NCBI GenBank assembly: GCA_039822045.1
Contig: JBCBMY010000006.1
Location: forward strand, 186,001-250,000
Reading direction: 5' to 3'
From: HLUCCA09 sp039822045
GTDB lineage: Bacteria > Pseudomonadota > Alphaproteobacteria > Rhodobacterales > Rhodobacteraceae
Length of the DNA stretch: 64,000 bases
Under the pieces are notes generated by a model. The model was not told the origin of the DNA, made no database searches, and saw only the letters and a list, made by a program, of their open reading frames with translations. Positions 1 through 8,341 of the stretch are shown in pieces. A program made the position numbers and the translations under genes. Positions within the stretch are counted from its first letter, which is position 1. Each line of letters opens with the position of its first letter.

Positions 1-641
1 AGCTGACCGGGCCGGGCTGGACCGTCTTTGCCCGGAAGGGGTTTCTGGCGGAGTGGCGCAAGGGACGGCAGGTGGCGAGCCACGACCTGCGCGAGGCCAA
101 GGGCTTGCCGGGAGCGCACAATCACCAGAACGCATGCGCGGCCTGGGCCGTGGCGCGCGCGCTGGGCCTCGCGCCGCGGGTGATCGGCGCGGCGTTTGAG
201 AGCTATGCCGGGTTGCCGCACCGCAGTCAGATCGTGGCCGAGGCCGGTGGCGTTACGTTCGTCAACGACAGTAAGGCGACGAACGTCGATGCCGCAGCGC
301 ACGCCCTTGCCGCGTTTCCACGTATTCGCTGGATCTGTGGCGGATTGGAAAAGGACGGGGGATTGGGCGGGCTTGGCGCGGGCCTGTCGCACGTCGTTCG
401 GGCCTATGTCATCGGGCGGGAGGCCGCCGGGTTCGCGTTGCGCCTCGGCTCCGGAGTGGAGGCTGAGGTGTGCGAAACGATGGGCCGGGCCGTGTCGCGG
501 GCCGTCGAGGACGCCGAGCCGGGCGATGTGGTGCTGTTGGCGCCCGCCGCGGCGAGTTTCGATCAGTACGACAATTTTGAGCGCCGCGGAGAGGACTTCA
601 CGGCCTGCGTCACTCAGGAGGTGTCGCGGCACGGATTGTAG
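1..641 (+). CDS. murD: UDP-N-acetylmuramoylalanine--D-glutamate ligase, C-terminal part
   Basis: The 3' part of murD; the start lies left of the window and the reading frame runs from base 3. MurD adds D-glutamate to UDP-MurNAc-L-Ala with ATP in the cytoplasm. Visible here is the central and C-terminal Mur ligase region: HNHQNACAAW (the conserved N-A-x-A segment), LPHRSQ, then FVNDSKATN, the usual D-S-K-A-T-N motif of the C-terminal domain, and GGLEKDG, a variant of GG-x-x-K. The protein ends near FERRGEDF, matching the family's F-x-x-R-G-x-x-F tail. Its position before ftsW, murG and murC supports murD over other Mur ligases. Confidence 0.95.
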   Translation, partial: LTGPGWTVFARKGFLAEWRKGRQVASHDLREAKGLPGAHNHQNACAAWAVARALGLAPRVIGAAFESYAGLPHRSQIVAEAGGVTFVNDSKATNVDAAAHALAAFPRIRWICGGLEKDGGLGGLGAGLSHVVRAYVIGREAAGFALRLGSGVEAEVCETMGRAVSRAVEDAEPGDVVLLAPAAASFDQYDNFERRGEDFTACVTQEVSRHGL

Positions 642-879
642 GTTCGACGGGTGGGGCGCACGTGCTCCTCCCCTGACCGGCGATGGGGAACGCAGGCCAA
701 GGGAGGAGCCAAGCGCCGTCGGGCTAGCGGGATTAGGGGGACTGCTTGCCCGTTAACGCAGCGCCTGAAGAAGAGATGGTAAATGCCTGGGAGAATTGAA
801 CCCACGCGCCAATCGCAATTTCGTGTGCAGCGTGCAATTGCCTGGAGTGGCGCGTGTTTGAGGTTGCAGGCTGTCGGTG

Positions 880-2070
880 TCAGGCGCGAGCTCGTGCTGC
901 GGCGACAGCGGTTCCGGCAGCCCAGGCCGACGACCACGCCCATTGAAAGTTGTAGCCGCCGAGCCAGCCGGTGACGTCAACGCACTCTCCGATGAAATAG
1001 AGGCCCGGGACCGCCTTCGCCTCCATGGTGCGCCCATCGAGATGGACGGTGTCGATGCCGCCGAGGGTCACCTCGGCCGTGCGCCAGCCTTCGCTGCCTT
1101 GTGGCACAAGGCGCCAGTCAGTGAGGCGGTCGGACAGGCGCGCAAGGGCGGCATCGGGCTGATCGGCAAGGTTCCCGGCGAGGCCAAGGTCGGAGGCGAT
1201 ATGCTCGGCGAGACGGGCCGGCACGTGGCGGCTGAGAGCGTTGGCGATCTTGACGCGGCCATGGCGCGCCCGGTCGGCGCGCAGTGCCGGCACCGCGCTG
1301 CCGCCGGGATCGAGCGTGAGGGAGATTGCCTCGCCCTCGCGCCAATAGGACGAAAGCTGCAGGATCGCTGGGCCGGAGAGGCCGCGATGGGTAAAGAGGA
1401 TGGCCTCGTCAAACCGCATTCGGGCGTTCGCGGCGCGGGCGGGGCATGCCGTGCCGGAAAGGGGTGCGAAGCGGCCGTCGGTGAAGGTCAGGGGCACGAG
1501 CGCGGGGCGCGTTTCGGTCACCGTCAGGCCGAATTGGCGCGCGATGTCGTAGGCCAGGCCCGTGGCGCCCATTTTGGGGATCGACTTCCCGCCCGTGGCG
1601 ACGACGAGGCGGCGCGCGCTTACGGTGATCGGGCGCCCTGCACGGGACAAGGCAACGCGAAAGCCCCCGTCCACCTGCTCGATAGAGCCGGTATGGGTGT
1701 CGAGCCAAATATCGGCCCCGGCGGCCTCGGCGTCGGACACGAGGAGATCCACGATGGCGGTGGATTTGCCATCGCAAAAGAGCTGTCCCAGCGTTTTCTC
1801 GTGCCAGCCGATCCCGGCGCGTGAGACGCGGTCGATGAAGGCCCACTGGTCGTGCCGGGCGAGCGCGGACCGGTGGAAGTGCGGATTGGCCGAAAGGAAC
1901 CGCTCGGGCGCGATCTCGAGGTTCGTGAAGTTGCACCGCCCGCCGCCGGAGATGCGCACTTTCTCGGCGGGACGCTTGGCATGATCGATCACGAGAGTTG
2001 GCCCGCCTGCATAGGCGGCGCAATAGAGGCCGGCGGCGCCGGCGCCGAGGATCAGCGTGTCGATCTGCAC
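880..2070 (-). CDS. HI0933/YhiN-family NAD(P)/FAD-dependent flavoprotein
   Basis: A 396-residue flavoprotein of the HI0933 (YhiN/BaiN-like) family, a group annotated as FAD-binding oxidoreductases of uncertain substrate. The N-terminus has the dinucleotide-binding motif GAGAAGLYCA, followed by ISGGGRCNFTN, a family signature, and the C-terminus has GLYFIGECVDVTGWLGGYNF, which contacts FAD in this family. The start is GTG at 2070, preceded by AGGGAG, and that region lies in a hairpin (2070-2095). It is transcribed against the mur/fts cluster, between murD and ftsW. I cannot assign a substrate. Confidence 0.85.
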   Translation of the reverse strand: MQIDTLILGAGAAGLYCAAYAGGPTLVIDHAKRPAEKVRISGGGRCNFTNLEIAPERFLSANPHFHRSALARHDQWAFIDRVSRAGIGWHEKTLGQLFCDGKSTAIVDLLVSDAEAAGADIWLDTHTGSIEQVDGGFRVALSRAGRPITVSARRLVVATGGKSIPKMGATGLAYDIARQFGLTVTETRPALVPLTFTDGRFAPLSGTACPARAANARMRFDEAILFTHRGLSGPAILQLSSYWREGEAISLTLDPGGSAVPALRADRARHGRVKIANALSRHVPARLAEHIASDLGLAGNLADQPDAALARLSDRLTDWRLVPQGSEGWRTAEVTLGGIDTVHLDGRTMEAKAVPGLYFIGECVDVTGWLGGYNFQWAWSSAWAAGTAVAAARARA

Positions 2071-2095
2071 CGCGCTCCCTGACCACGGAGCGCGG
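2070..2095. promoter_or_regulatory. 9-bp perfect hairpin over the start region of the HI0933-type gene
   Basis: CCGCGCTCC (2070-2078) pairs perfectly with GGAGCGCGG (2087-2095) around an 8-base loop. On the minus strand this covers the AGGGAG ribosome-binding site and the GTG start at 2070. It also follows the stop of the META-domain lipoprotein gene at 2110, so it may end that transcript, but no T-run follows. The function is open. Confidence 0.4.
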
Positions 2096-2109
2096 CAGGG
2101 GGCAAGGGG

Positions 2110-2535
2110 CTAGCCCGGCGCGCGGAGGCGCATTACCGGGCTGCCGGCCGCGTCAAACAACGTGAGCGTGGTTGTGCCTTGACGGAACGTCGCGGCCAGG
2201 GAGAGCGCCGCTCGGACAGCGCTGTCGCGTTGAGCAGCGGTGGCCGGGCACGGGCTGAGGGGTGGCGAGGGCGCGGCAATTGAGATGCGGCCGGCACCGA
2301 TCTCGGCCACGGTGTCGATCCGGCCGCAGCCGGCATCGGCGGCAACTTGTCCGCCAAACCCGATGGACAGGCGAGCACGTCCGACCGGAACCGGTGTGCC
2401 GGCGATGTCGGACACCACCCATCTGGTATCATCGAGGGGTGTGTCCCGCTGCGCGCTGCACGAGGCGGCCAGCAAAATGCACGCGGCGCAAAGCCGAACG
2501 TTGGACAGGCGGGGCAAGGCAAATCGGCGGGTCAT
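2110..2535 (-). CDS. META-domain (HslJ-like) lipoprotein
   Basis: A 141-residue protein with a lipoprotein signal peptide (lipobox LAAS-C, Cys about residue 26) and one META domain. The domain begins with LDDTRWVVSDIAG, the usual L-x-x-T-x-W-x-L/V start, and contains DAGCGRI in place of the common G-C-N-R/x-x segment. META/HslJ proteins are envelope proteins with no settled reaction; E. coli HslJ is linked to novobiocin resistance. It is probably anchored in the outer or inner membrane. It lies divergent to ftsW with 124 bases between the two starts, which must hold both promoters. Confidence 0.8.
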   Translation of the reverse strand: MTRRFALPRLSNVRLCAACILLAASCSAQRDTPLDDTRWVVSDIAGTPVPVGRARLSIGFGGQVAADAGCGRIDTVAEIGAGRISIAAPSPPLSPCPATAAQRDSAVRAALSLAATFRQGTTTLTLFDAAGSPVMRLRAPG

Positions 2536-2659
2536 CGCCGATTTCTGTAGAATTGTTTCAACCGAGGGGCTATGCTTTTTCCACAGACCCGGAAAACGGG
2601 CTCAGGCGCACGATCCGGCGCTGACGATGAGGCGGAAACAAGGCAGGCGGGCAGGCTCC

Positions 2660-3832
2660 ATGACGGAGATGGTCCATGGCACGGCGCGCGCGGCAGCGGG
2701 CGATCCGGTGCTGCCACGGTGGTGGCGCACAGTCGACAAATGGTCGATCGCATGCGTCTTTTTGCTGTTCGGGGTTGGCCTGTTGCTAGGGCTGGCCGCC
2801 TCGCCGCCCCTGGCCGAGCGCAACGGCCTTGCTCCATTTCACTATGTCGAGCGGCAGGCAGTGTTCGGCGGTGCTGCCCTTGTGGTGATGCTTGCCGTGT
2901 CGGCGATGACGCCGATTCTGGTGCGGCGGATCATGACGATCGGGTTCGCCATCGGTCTGGTTGCTCTGATGTTGCTGCCCTTTCTGGGCACGGACTTCGG
3001 CAAGGGCGCCGTGCGATGGTACTCGCTCGGATTTGGCAGTATTCAGCCCTCGGAGTTTCTGAAGCCCGCCTTTGTGGTGCTTGTGGCCTGGCTTATGGCG
3101 GCGGCGCATGAGGTCAACGGGCCGCCCGGGCGCACGATTTCCCTTGGGGTTGCGTTGATTATTGCGGGTCTCCTGGCGATGCAGCCCGATTTCGGGCAGG
3201 CCGCCCTGGTGCTGTTTGCGTGGGGCGTGATGTATTTCGTGGCAGGTGCACCGATCCTGTTGCTTGTCGGGCTTGCCAGCGGCGCGGCAGGGGCGGGATT
3301 GATGGCCTACAACGCGTCGGAGCATTTCGCCCGCCGGATCGACGGCTTTCTGTCGCCCGAGATCGACCCGCGTACGCAACTTGGCTATGCCACGAATGCT
3401 ATCCAGGAAGGTGGCTTCTTTGGTGTCGGTGTAGGCGAGGGACAGGTGAAATGGTCGCTGCCCGACGCGCATACGGACTTCATCATTGCCGTGGCGGCCG
3501 AAGAGTATGGGCTGGTGCTGGTGCTGGCGATCATCGCGCTCTACGCCACGATCGTCGTGCGCTCGCTGATGCGGCTTGCGCGGGAGCGGGACCCGTTCGC
3601 GCGCCTTGCAGGCACCGGGCTGGCCTGCATGTTTGGCGTGCAGGCGATGATCAATATGGGCGTGGCGGTGCGGCTTTTGCCGGCCAAGGGTATGACGCTG
3701 CCTTTCGTCAGCTACGGCGGCTCGTCGCTGATCGCGGGTGGGTTGGCGGTGGGCGCTTTGCTGGCCTTCACGCGAGCCCGACCCCAGGGCGAGATGGCGG
3801 ACGTCTTCGGCCGGCGGGGACGTGCCCGGTGA
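2660..3832 (+). CDS. ftsW: Peptidoglycan glycosyltransferase FtsW (SEDS family)
   Basis: A 390-residue polytopic membrane protein of the SEDS family. FtsW polymerises lipid II into septal glycan together with a class B PBP. About ten hydrophobic segments follow a short cytoplasmic N-terminus. Conserved stretches include KGAVRWYSLGFGSIQPSE, QPDFGQAAL, HTDFIIAVAAEEYG and LPFVSYGGSS near the C-terminus, all typical of SEDS enzymes. The frame is open far upstream, but ATG 2660 is chosen because it gives a normal FtsW length and clears the divergent lipoprotein gene. Its place in the mur cluster, before murG, favours FtsW over RodA. Confidence 0.94.
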   Translation: MTEMVHGTARAAAGDPVLPRWWRTVDKWSIACVFLLFGVGLLLGLAASPPLAERNGLAPFHYVERQAVFGGAALVVMLAVSAMTPILVRRIMTIGFAIGLVALMLLPFLGTDFGKGAVRWYSLGFGSIQPSEFLKPAFVVLVAWLMAAAHEVNGPPGRTISLGVALIIAGLLAMQPDFGQAALVLFAWGVMYFVAGAPILLLVGLASGAAGAGLMAYNASEHFARRIDGFLSPEIDPRTQLGYATNAIQEGGFFGVGVGEGQVKWSLPDAHTDFIIAVAAEEYGLVLVLAIIALYATIVVRSLMRLARERDPFARLAGTGLACMFGVQAMINMGVAVRLLPAKGMTLPFVSYGGSSLIAGGLAVGALLAFTRARPQGEMADVFGRRGRAR

Positions 3833-3956
3833 GCGCGCTGGGCCCCATCACTGGAGTGGGGCGCCGCAGCAGGTGCTCGGGGTCGCGTGACAGAGATGCG
3901 GTCGATGTTTGCTGCAGACGTCGTGCCATGGCTGTATCCGCCTACTGGTGTTGGCC

Positions 3957-5096
3957 ATGAGCGGGCGTCTCTGTGTCATTGCCGCTGGCGGCACCGGTGG
4001 CCACATGTTTCCCGCTCAGGCTCTGGCTGAGGCCCTGTTGACGCGCGGCTGGCGCGTAAAGCTGTCGACGGACGCGCGTGGCAAACGGTATGCCGGGGGC
4101 TTCCCGCATACGGTCGAGGTCGAGACCGTGGGGTCGGCGACGTTTGCCCGTGGCGGCCTATTGGCCAAGCTCACCGTTCCATTTCGAATTGCGGGTGGCG
4201 TGATTGCGGCGGTGCTTCGGATGCTGCGGCAGCGCCCCGCCGTAGTCGTCGGGTTTGGGGGCTATCCAACGATCCCGGCGCTGTCGTCGGCCGTCATGCT
4301 TGGCGTGCCGCGCGCCATTCACGAGCAGAACGGCGTATTGGGCCGCGTCAACCGGATCTTTGCCACGCGCGTGCAAACGGTGGCCTGTGGGACCTGGCCG
4401 ACAATTCTGCCGGATGGCGTTGTGGCGGTGCATACCGGTAATCCGGTGCGCGCGGCGATCCTGGAGCGTGCCGGGGCAGCTTACATCCCGCCGGGCGACT
4501 ACCCGATGTCGATCCTTGTGATCGGGGGCAGCCAGGGCGCGCGGATCCTGTCGGACATCGTGCCGCCGGCCTTGGCCGCGCTGCCACTCGAGATGGTGGG
4601 ACGGTTGCGCGTCGCACACCAGGCGCGGGACGAGGACGGCGCCCGGGTGTCAGCGTTTTATGCCGAGAATGGGATCGTCGCCGAAGTTGAGCCATTTTTT
4701 GGAGATATCCCTCGCAGGATGAGCGAGGCGCAACTGGTGATCAGCCGGGCCGGGGCTTCGTCCCTCGCCGACCTCACCGTCATCGGGCGGCCGTCGATCC
4801 TGATCCCGCTGGCCCTTGCCGCGGACGATCATCAGGCGGCCAATGCGCGAGGCCCGGCGGAGGCCGAGGCGGCAATTGTCATTCCGGAAGACCAGCTGTC
4901 GCCGAGCCTGCTGACAGAGCAGGTGGCCGCGGTCCTGTCAGACCCCCGGGCGGCGTTGCAGATGTCGCTGAAGGCTGTCAGGTGCGGCACGCCGGACGCC
5001 ACGGAACGCTTGGTGGCCCTTGTCGAGGGGCTGGCCGACGGCGAAAGACGCGAACAACAAAAAGACCAGGCAGGCAGCGAGCGGACAGAGGACTGA
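3957..5096 (+). CDS. murG: UDP-GlcNAc--undecaprenyl-PP-MurNAc-pentapeptide GlcNAc transferase
   Basis: A 379-residue GT-B glycosyltransferase that converts lipid I to lipid II at the inner face of the membrane. The N-terminal domain starts with the G-loop GGTGGHMFP; FGGYPTIPA and HEQNGVLGRVNR follow, all MurG hallmarks. The second G-loop of the UDP-GlcNAc domain is VIGGSQGARIL, and SRAGASSLADL is the sugar-nucleotide loop. The open frame extends to 3909, but ATG 3957 places the glycine loop at the usual distance from the start. The stop codon overlaps the murC start by one base (TGATG), so the two are probably translationally coupled. Confidence 0.96.
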   Translation: MSGRLCVIAAGGTGGHMFPAQALAEALLTRGWRVKLSTDARGKRYAGGFPHTVEVETVGSATFARGGLLAKLTVPFRIAGGVIAAVLRMLRQRPAVVVGFGGYPTIPALSSAVMLGVPRAIHEQNGVLGRVNRIFATRVQTVACGTWPTILPDGVVAVHTGNPVRAAILERAGAAYIPPGDYPMSILVIGGSQGARILSDIVPPALAALPLEMVGRLRVAHQARDEDGARVSAFYAENGIVAEVEPFFGDIPRRMSEAQLVISRAGASSLADLTVIGRPSILIPLALAADDHQAANARGPAEAEAAIVIPEDQLSPSLLTEQVAAVLSDPRAALQMSLKAVRCGTPDATERLVALVEGLADGERREQQKDQAGSERTED

Positions 5097-6538
5097 TGGA
5101 CGGCACCACGATGATGACCCCGGTAACCAAACTGCCCCAGGATGTGGGCCCCATCCATTTCGTCGGGATCGGCGGGATCGGGATGTCGGGCATTGCCGAG
5201 GTGCTTCTGACCCATGGCTATACGGTGCAGGGATCGGACCTGAAGGCCTCGGCCATCACCGAGCGGCTGGAGGGCTTGGGCGCCCGGATCTTTGTCGGGC
5301 AGCGGGCCGAGAACCTCGACGGCGCGGCGGTTGTCGTGATTTCTTCGGCGATCAAGCCGGGCAACGCCGAACTGGACGCGGCGCGCGCGCAGGGTTTGCC
5401 CGTGGTACGCCGCGCCGAGATGCTGGCGGAACTGATGCGCCTGAAGTCGAACGTCGCTATCGCGGGGACGCACGGCAAAACGACAACCACAACGATGGTG
5501 GCGACGCTCCTCGATGCCGGCGGCCTCGACCCGACCGTGATCAACGGCGGGATCATCCACGCCTATGGCTCGAACGCACGGGCCGGGCAGGGCGAGTGGA
5601 TGGTCGTTGAGGCCGACGAAAGCGACGGGACCTTCAACCGGCTGCCGGCCACCATCGCCATCGTCACGAATATCGACCCCGAGCATATGGAGCATTGGGG
5701 CACGATCGAAAATCTGCGCCAGGGCTTCTACGACTTCGTGTCAAACATTCCGTTCTACGGGCTTGCGGTCTGCTGCACTGATCATCCAGAGGTGCAGGCG
5801 CTGGTGGGGCGGATCACAGACCGGCAGGTGATGACCTTCGGCTTTAATGCGCAGGCGGACGTGCGGGCCGTGAACCTCTCCTACAAGGGCGGCGTCGCCC
5901 ATTTCGACGTGGCGCTGCAGCTCGAAGGCACGGTGATCAAGGGCTGTACGCTGCCAATGCCCGGCGACCACAACGTGTCCAATGCCCTGGGCGCGGTTGC
6001 GGTGGCGCGGCATCTGGGCATGAAGCGCGACGAGATCCGCGAGGCGCTCGCTGCCTTCGGCGGAGTCAACCGACGTTTCACCAAAGTGGGTGAGGTCGAG
6101 GGCGTGACCATCATCGACGATTACGGCCACCACCCCGTGGAGATCGCAGCCGTGTTGAAGGCGGCCCGACAGGCCACCGAGGGCCGGGTGATCGCGGTGC
6201 ACCAGCCCCATCGCTACAGCCGGCTGTCGGGGCTCTTCGAGGAGTTCTGCCATTGCTTCAACGAGGCCGACGTTGTGGCCATTGCCGAGGTGTTTGCCGC
6301 GGGCGAGGAGCCGATCGAAGGGGCGAGCCGCGAAGCGCTTGTCGCAGGGCTTATCCGCCACGGCCATCGGCACGCACGTGCGATCCTGGGAGAAGATGAT
6401 CTGGAGCGGCTGGTACGCGAGCAGACGCAGCCGGGCGACATGGTTGTGTGCCTGGGGGCGGGCACGATCAGCGCCTGGGCCAACCGATTGCCGGAACGGC
6501 TGGCGCGGCCTGCCCTTGAGGCACGGGCAGAGGGATGA
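5096..6538 (+). CDS. murC: UDP-N-acetylmuramate--L-alanine ligase
   Basis: A 480-residue Mur ligase that attaches L-alanine to UDP-MurNAc. The N-terminal Rossmann-like domain has HFVGIGGIGMSGIA; the ATP-binding loop is GTHGKTTTTTM; the central domain has EADESDGTF and TNIDPEHMEHWG; the C-terminal domain has IDDYGHHPVEI. The length is typical. ATG 5096 overlaps the murG stop; a second ATG at 5111 would remove five residues and cannot be excluded. It is followed by a 33-base gap and then two small membrane-protein genes. Confidence 0.96.
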   Translation: MDGTTMMTPVTKLPQDVGPIHFVGIGGIGMSGIAEVLLTHGYTVQGSDLKASAITERLEGLGARIFVGQRAENLDGAAVVVISSAIKPGNAELDAARAQGLPVVRRAEMLAELMRLKSNVAIAGTHGKTTTTTMVATLLDAGGLDPTVINGGIIHAYGSNARAGQGEWMVVEADESDGTFNRLPATIAIVTNIDPEHMEHWGTIENLRQGFYDFVSNIPFYGLAVCCTDHPEVQALVGRITDRQVMTFGFNAQADVRAVNLSYKGGVAHFDVALQLEGTVIKGCTLPMPGDHNVSNALGAVAVARHLGMKRDEIREALAAFGGVNRRFTKVGEVEGVTIIDDYGHHPVEIAAVLKAARQATEGRVIAVHQPHRYSRLSGLFEEFCHCFNEADVVAIAEVFAAGEEPIEGASREALVAGLIRHGHRHARAILGEDDLERLVREQTQPGDMVVCLGAGTISAWANRLPERLARPALEARAEG

Positions 6539-6571
6539 TCCGATGATCGAGGCGCGTGGGGAGACCGCTGA

Positions 6572-6826
6572 GTGACGGGACAGGCGGTACCGGCCGTTGC
6601 GGCGTGTCTTTGGGTTTTGGCTGCAGCCGGCGTGGCTCTGATGCCGATGAGGTGGCAATACCAGCCGGGCCTGGCCCTTCTGGTGCTCGTCGTGCCGCTG
6701 ACGGCGTGGATGGCCGTGGCCTATGGCCCTTGGCCGCCGGCCCTGTTCCTGTTGGCGTTTCTGTCGATGTTCCGGCGTCCGCTCGGCGCTCTCGCACGGT
6801 GGGCCCGCGGGAGGTGGGGGCAATGA
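6572..6826 (+). CDS. Small membrane protein between murC and murB
   Basis: An 84-residue hydrophobic protein read from a GTG start, with about three membrane segments (residues 8-24, 32-50 and 54-66) and an Arg-rich C-terminal tail. It resembles in layout the DUF2484 protein that follows and may be an old duplicate. Its stop overlaps the next start as ATGA (6823-6826), so the two are coupled. Position inside the mur cluster suggests an accessory envelope role, but no function is known. The GTG start lacks a strong ribosome-binding site; coupling with murC is possible. Confidence 0.7.
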   Translation: MTGQAVPAVAACLWVLAAAGVALMPMRWQYQPGLALLVLVVPLTAWMAVAYGPWPPALFLLAFLSMFRRPLGALARWARGRWGQ

Positions 6827-7122
6827 CGCTGTCTCTGTCGCTTGCCTGCCTTTGGGCCGTGACCGCCTGCGTGATCGCGATGTTCCCCTCGCGCCGCAAG
6901 CACTGGCCGGCGGCCTATGTGCTGATCGCGCTGGGTATCCCGCTCCTGGGCTACGTGACCTATGAGAACGGCCCGACCGCCGGCGTGCTCTGCCTGGTGG
7001 CCGGTGCCTCGATCCTGCGTTGGCCGGTGATCTATGCGGTGCGCGGAGCGCGCCAGGCACTCTTGCCTGCCAAGCGGGAGAAGCCGATCGCGGAGGTGGA
7101 AGCGCTCCGTGGCGACGACTAG
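6823..7122 (+). CDS. DUF2484-family small membrane protein
   Basis: A 99-residue protein of the kind annotated as DUF2484 in Rhodobacteraceae, where it commonly sits between murC and murB. It has an N-terminal membrane segment (SLACLWAVTACVIAMF), the motif PSRRKHWPAAYVLIALGIPL and a further segment around residues 48-72 (GPTAGVLCLVAGASIL), then a charged tail. The N-terminal L-A-C-L-W-A pattern echoes the preceding gene. The function is unknown. It starts inside the stop of the upstream gene, so translation is likely coupled. Confidence 0.8.
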   Translation: MTLSLSLACLWAVTACVIAMFPSRRKHWPAAYVLIALGIPLLGYVTYENGPTAGVLCLVAGASILRWPVIYAVRGARQALLPAKREKPIAEVEALRGDD

Positions 7123-7229
7123 GACCGTCTAAGGGTGCCGATCCGTGAGGGAAGGATCCGTGGGCGCGCGGAGCCTTGTTGCGACGATACAAGCTTCATT
7201 GCGAGACGCGGTCAGCGTAAGGAGATGGG

Positions 7230-8177
7230 ATGACCGACGTAGCCCAGCTACCCCGCACACGTGGCGATCTTGTGCCGTCAAAGCCGCTCTCCGACCTGAC
7301 GTGGCTGCGTGTGGGCGGGCCTGCGGATTTTGTCTTTCGTCCGTCGGATCAGGATGATCTGGTCGCGTTCCTGCGAGAGCTCGATCCCGAACTGCCCGTG
7401 TTTGCAATGGGCGTGGGCTCGAACCTGATCGTGCGGGACGGGGGGCTCAAGGGTGTCGTGATCCGGTTGGGGCGGGGTTTCAATGGGATTGAGATCGAGG
7501 GGAATCGGGTGCGGGCCGGGGCGGCGGCGCTTGATGCGCAGGTGGCTAAGCGGGCGGCCGAGGCGGGGCTTGATCTGACGTATCTGCGGACCATTCCGGG
7601 CTCGATCGGTGGGGCGGTGCGGATGAATGCGGGCTGCTATGGGAGCTACACGGCGGATCACGTCGTGGAGGTCGAGGCGGTGACGCGGGCCGGAGAGGTT
7701 GTGACGCTGGGCGCGGAGGAGCTTGGGTTTGCCTATCGCTCGTCGGCGCTGCCCGAGGGCTGGGTTGTCACGCACGCGACCTTTGCCGCCGAGGCGGGGG
7801 ACCCGGATGCGCTTGCCGCGAAGATGGAGGAGCAGCTGGCCAAGCGCGATGCGACGCAGCCGGTGAAGGAGCGCTCAGCCGGTTCGACCTTTCGTAATCC
7901 GGCCGGCTATTCCTCGACGGGGCGGGCGGATGATACTCATGACCTGAAGGCCTGGAAGGTGATCGATATCGCCGGCATGCGGGGCGCTCGGCGGGGCGGC
8001 GCCATGATGTCGGAGAAGCACTCGAATTTCCTTGTCAATGCCGGCGGCGCGACGGCGGCGGATCTGGAAGGATTGGGCGAAGAGGTTCGGAAAAGAGTTT
8101 ACGAAACCCAGGGCATAGAGCTAGAGTGGGAGATTATGAGGGTCGGCGAACCGGCCCCGGTGAACGACAAGAAGTAG
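7230..8177 (+). CDS. murB: UDP-N-acetylenolpyruvoylglucosamine reductase
   Basis: A 315-residue FAD enzyme that uses NADPH to reduce UDP-GlcNAc-enolpyruvate to UDP-MurNAc. Family motifs are LTWLRVGGPADFVFRP, GVGSNLIVRDGG, TIPGSIGGAVRMNAGCYG and KERSAGSTFRNP, whose Ser is the likely proton donor, then MMSEKHSNFLVN. An AAGGAG ribosome-binding site stands six bases before ATG 7230. A 107-base gap from the preceding gene leaves room for a local promoter, though I see no clear one. Confidence 0.96.
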   Translation: MTDVAQLPRTRGDLVPSKPLSDLTWLRVGGPADFVFRPSDQDDLVAFLRELDPELPVFAMGVGSNLIVRDGGLKGVVIRLGRGFNGIEIEGNRVRAGAAALDAQVAKRAAEAGLDLTYLRTIPGSIGGAVRMNAGCYGSYTADHVVEVEAVTRAGEVVTLGAEELGFAYRSSALPEGWVVTHATFAAEAGDPDALAAKMEEQLAKRDATQPVKERSAGSTFRNPAGYSSTGRADDTHDLKAWKVIDIAGMRGARRGGAMMSEKHSNFLVNAGGATAADLEGLGEEVRKRVYETQGIELEWEIMRVGEPAPVNDKK

Positions 8178-8341
8178 GCGGCGGGCAGGCCCCTTTACGA
8201 CAAACGATCGCTGAAGCGATGGTGGAGTCTGCACCCTCACGAGGCAGTGGCAGCCCCGGGGCCAACCCGGACGTTGCGTGAACGAGCGGGCCAACGAAGC
8301 CCGGGGACAATGGGCCGGTTAGAGCCCGAACAGAGGCGGGT

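Noticed and set aside
780..870. tRNA-like string on the minus strand (GGGTTCAATTCTCCC and neighbours)
   Set aside because: The loop TTCAATT looks like a T-loop, but the flanking stem pairs out of register (TGGG with CCCA around nine bases), no acceptor or anticodon arm fits, and the region holds only a partial inverted repeat GCAATT/AATTGC.
877..1824. Long plus-strand reading frame inside the HI0933-type gene
   Set aside because: It is a shadow of the minus-strand flavoprotein; its translation has no recognisable domain and the opposite frame has clear family motifs.
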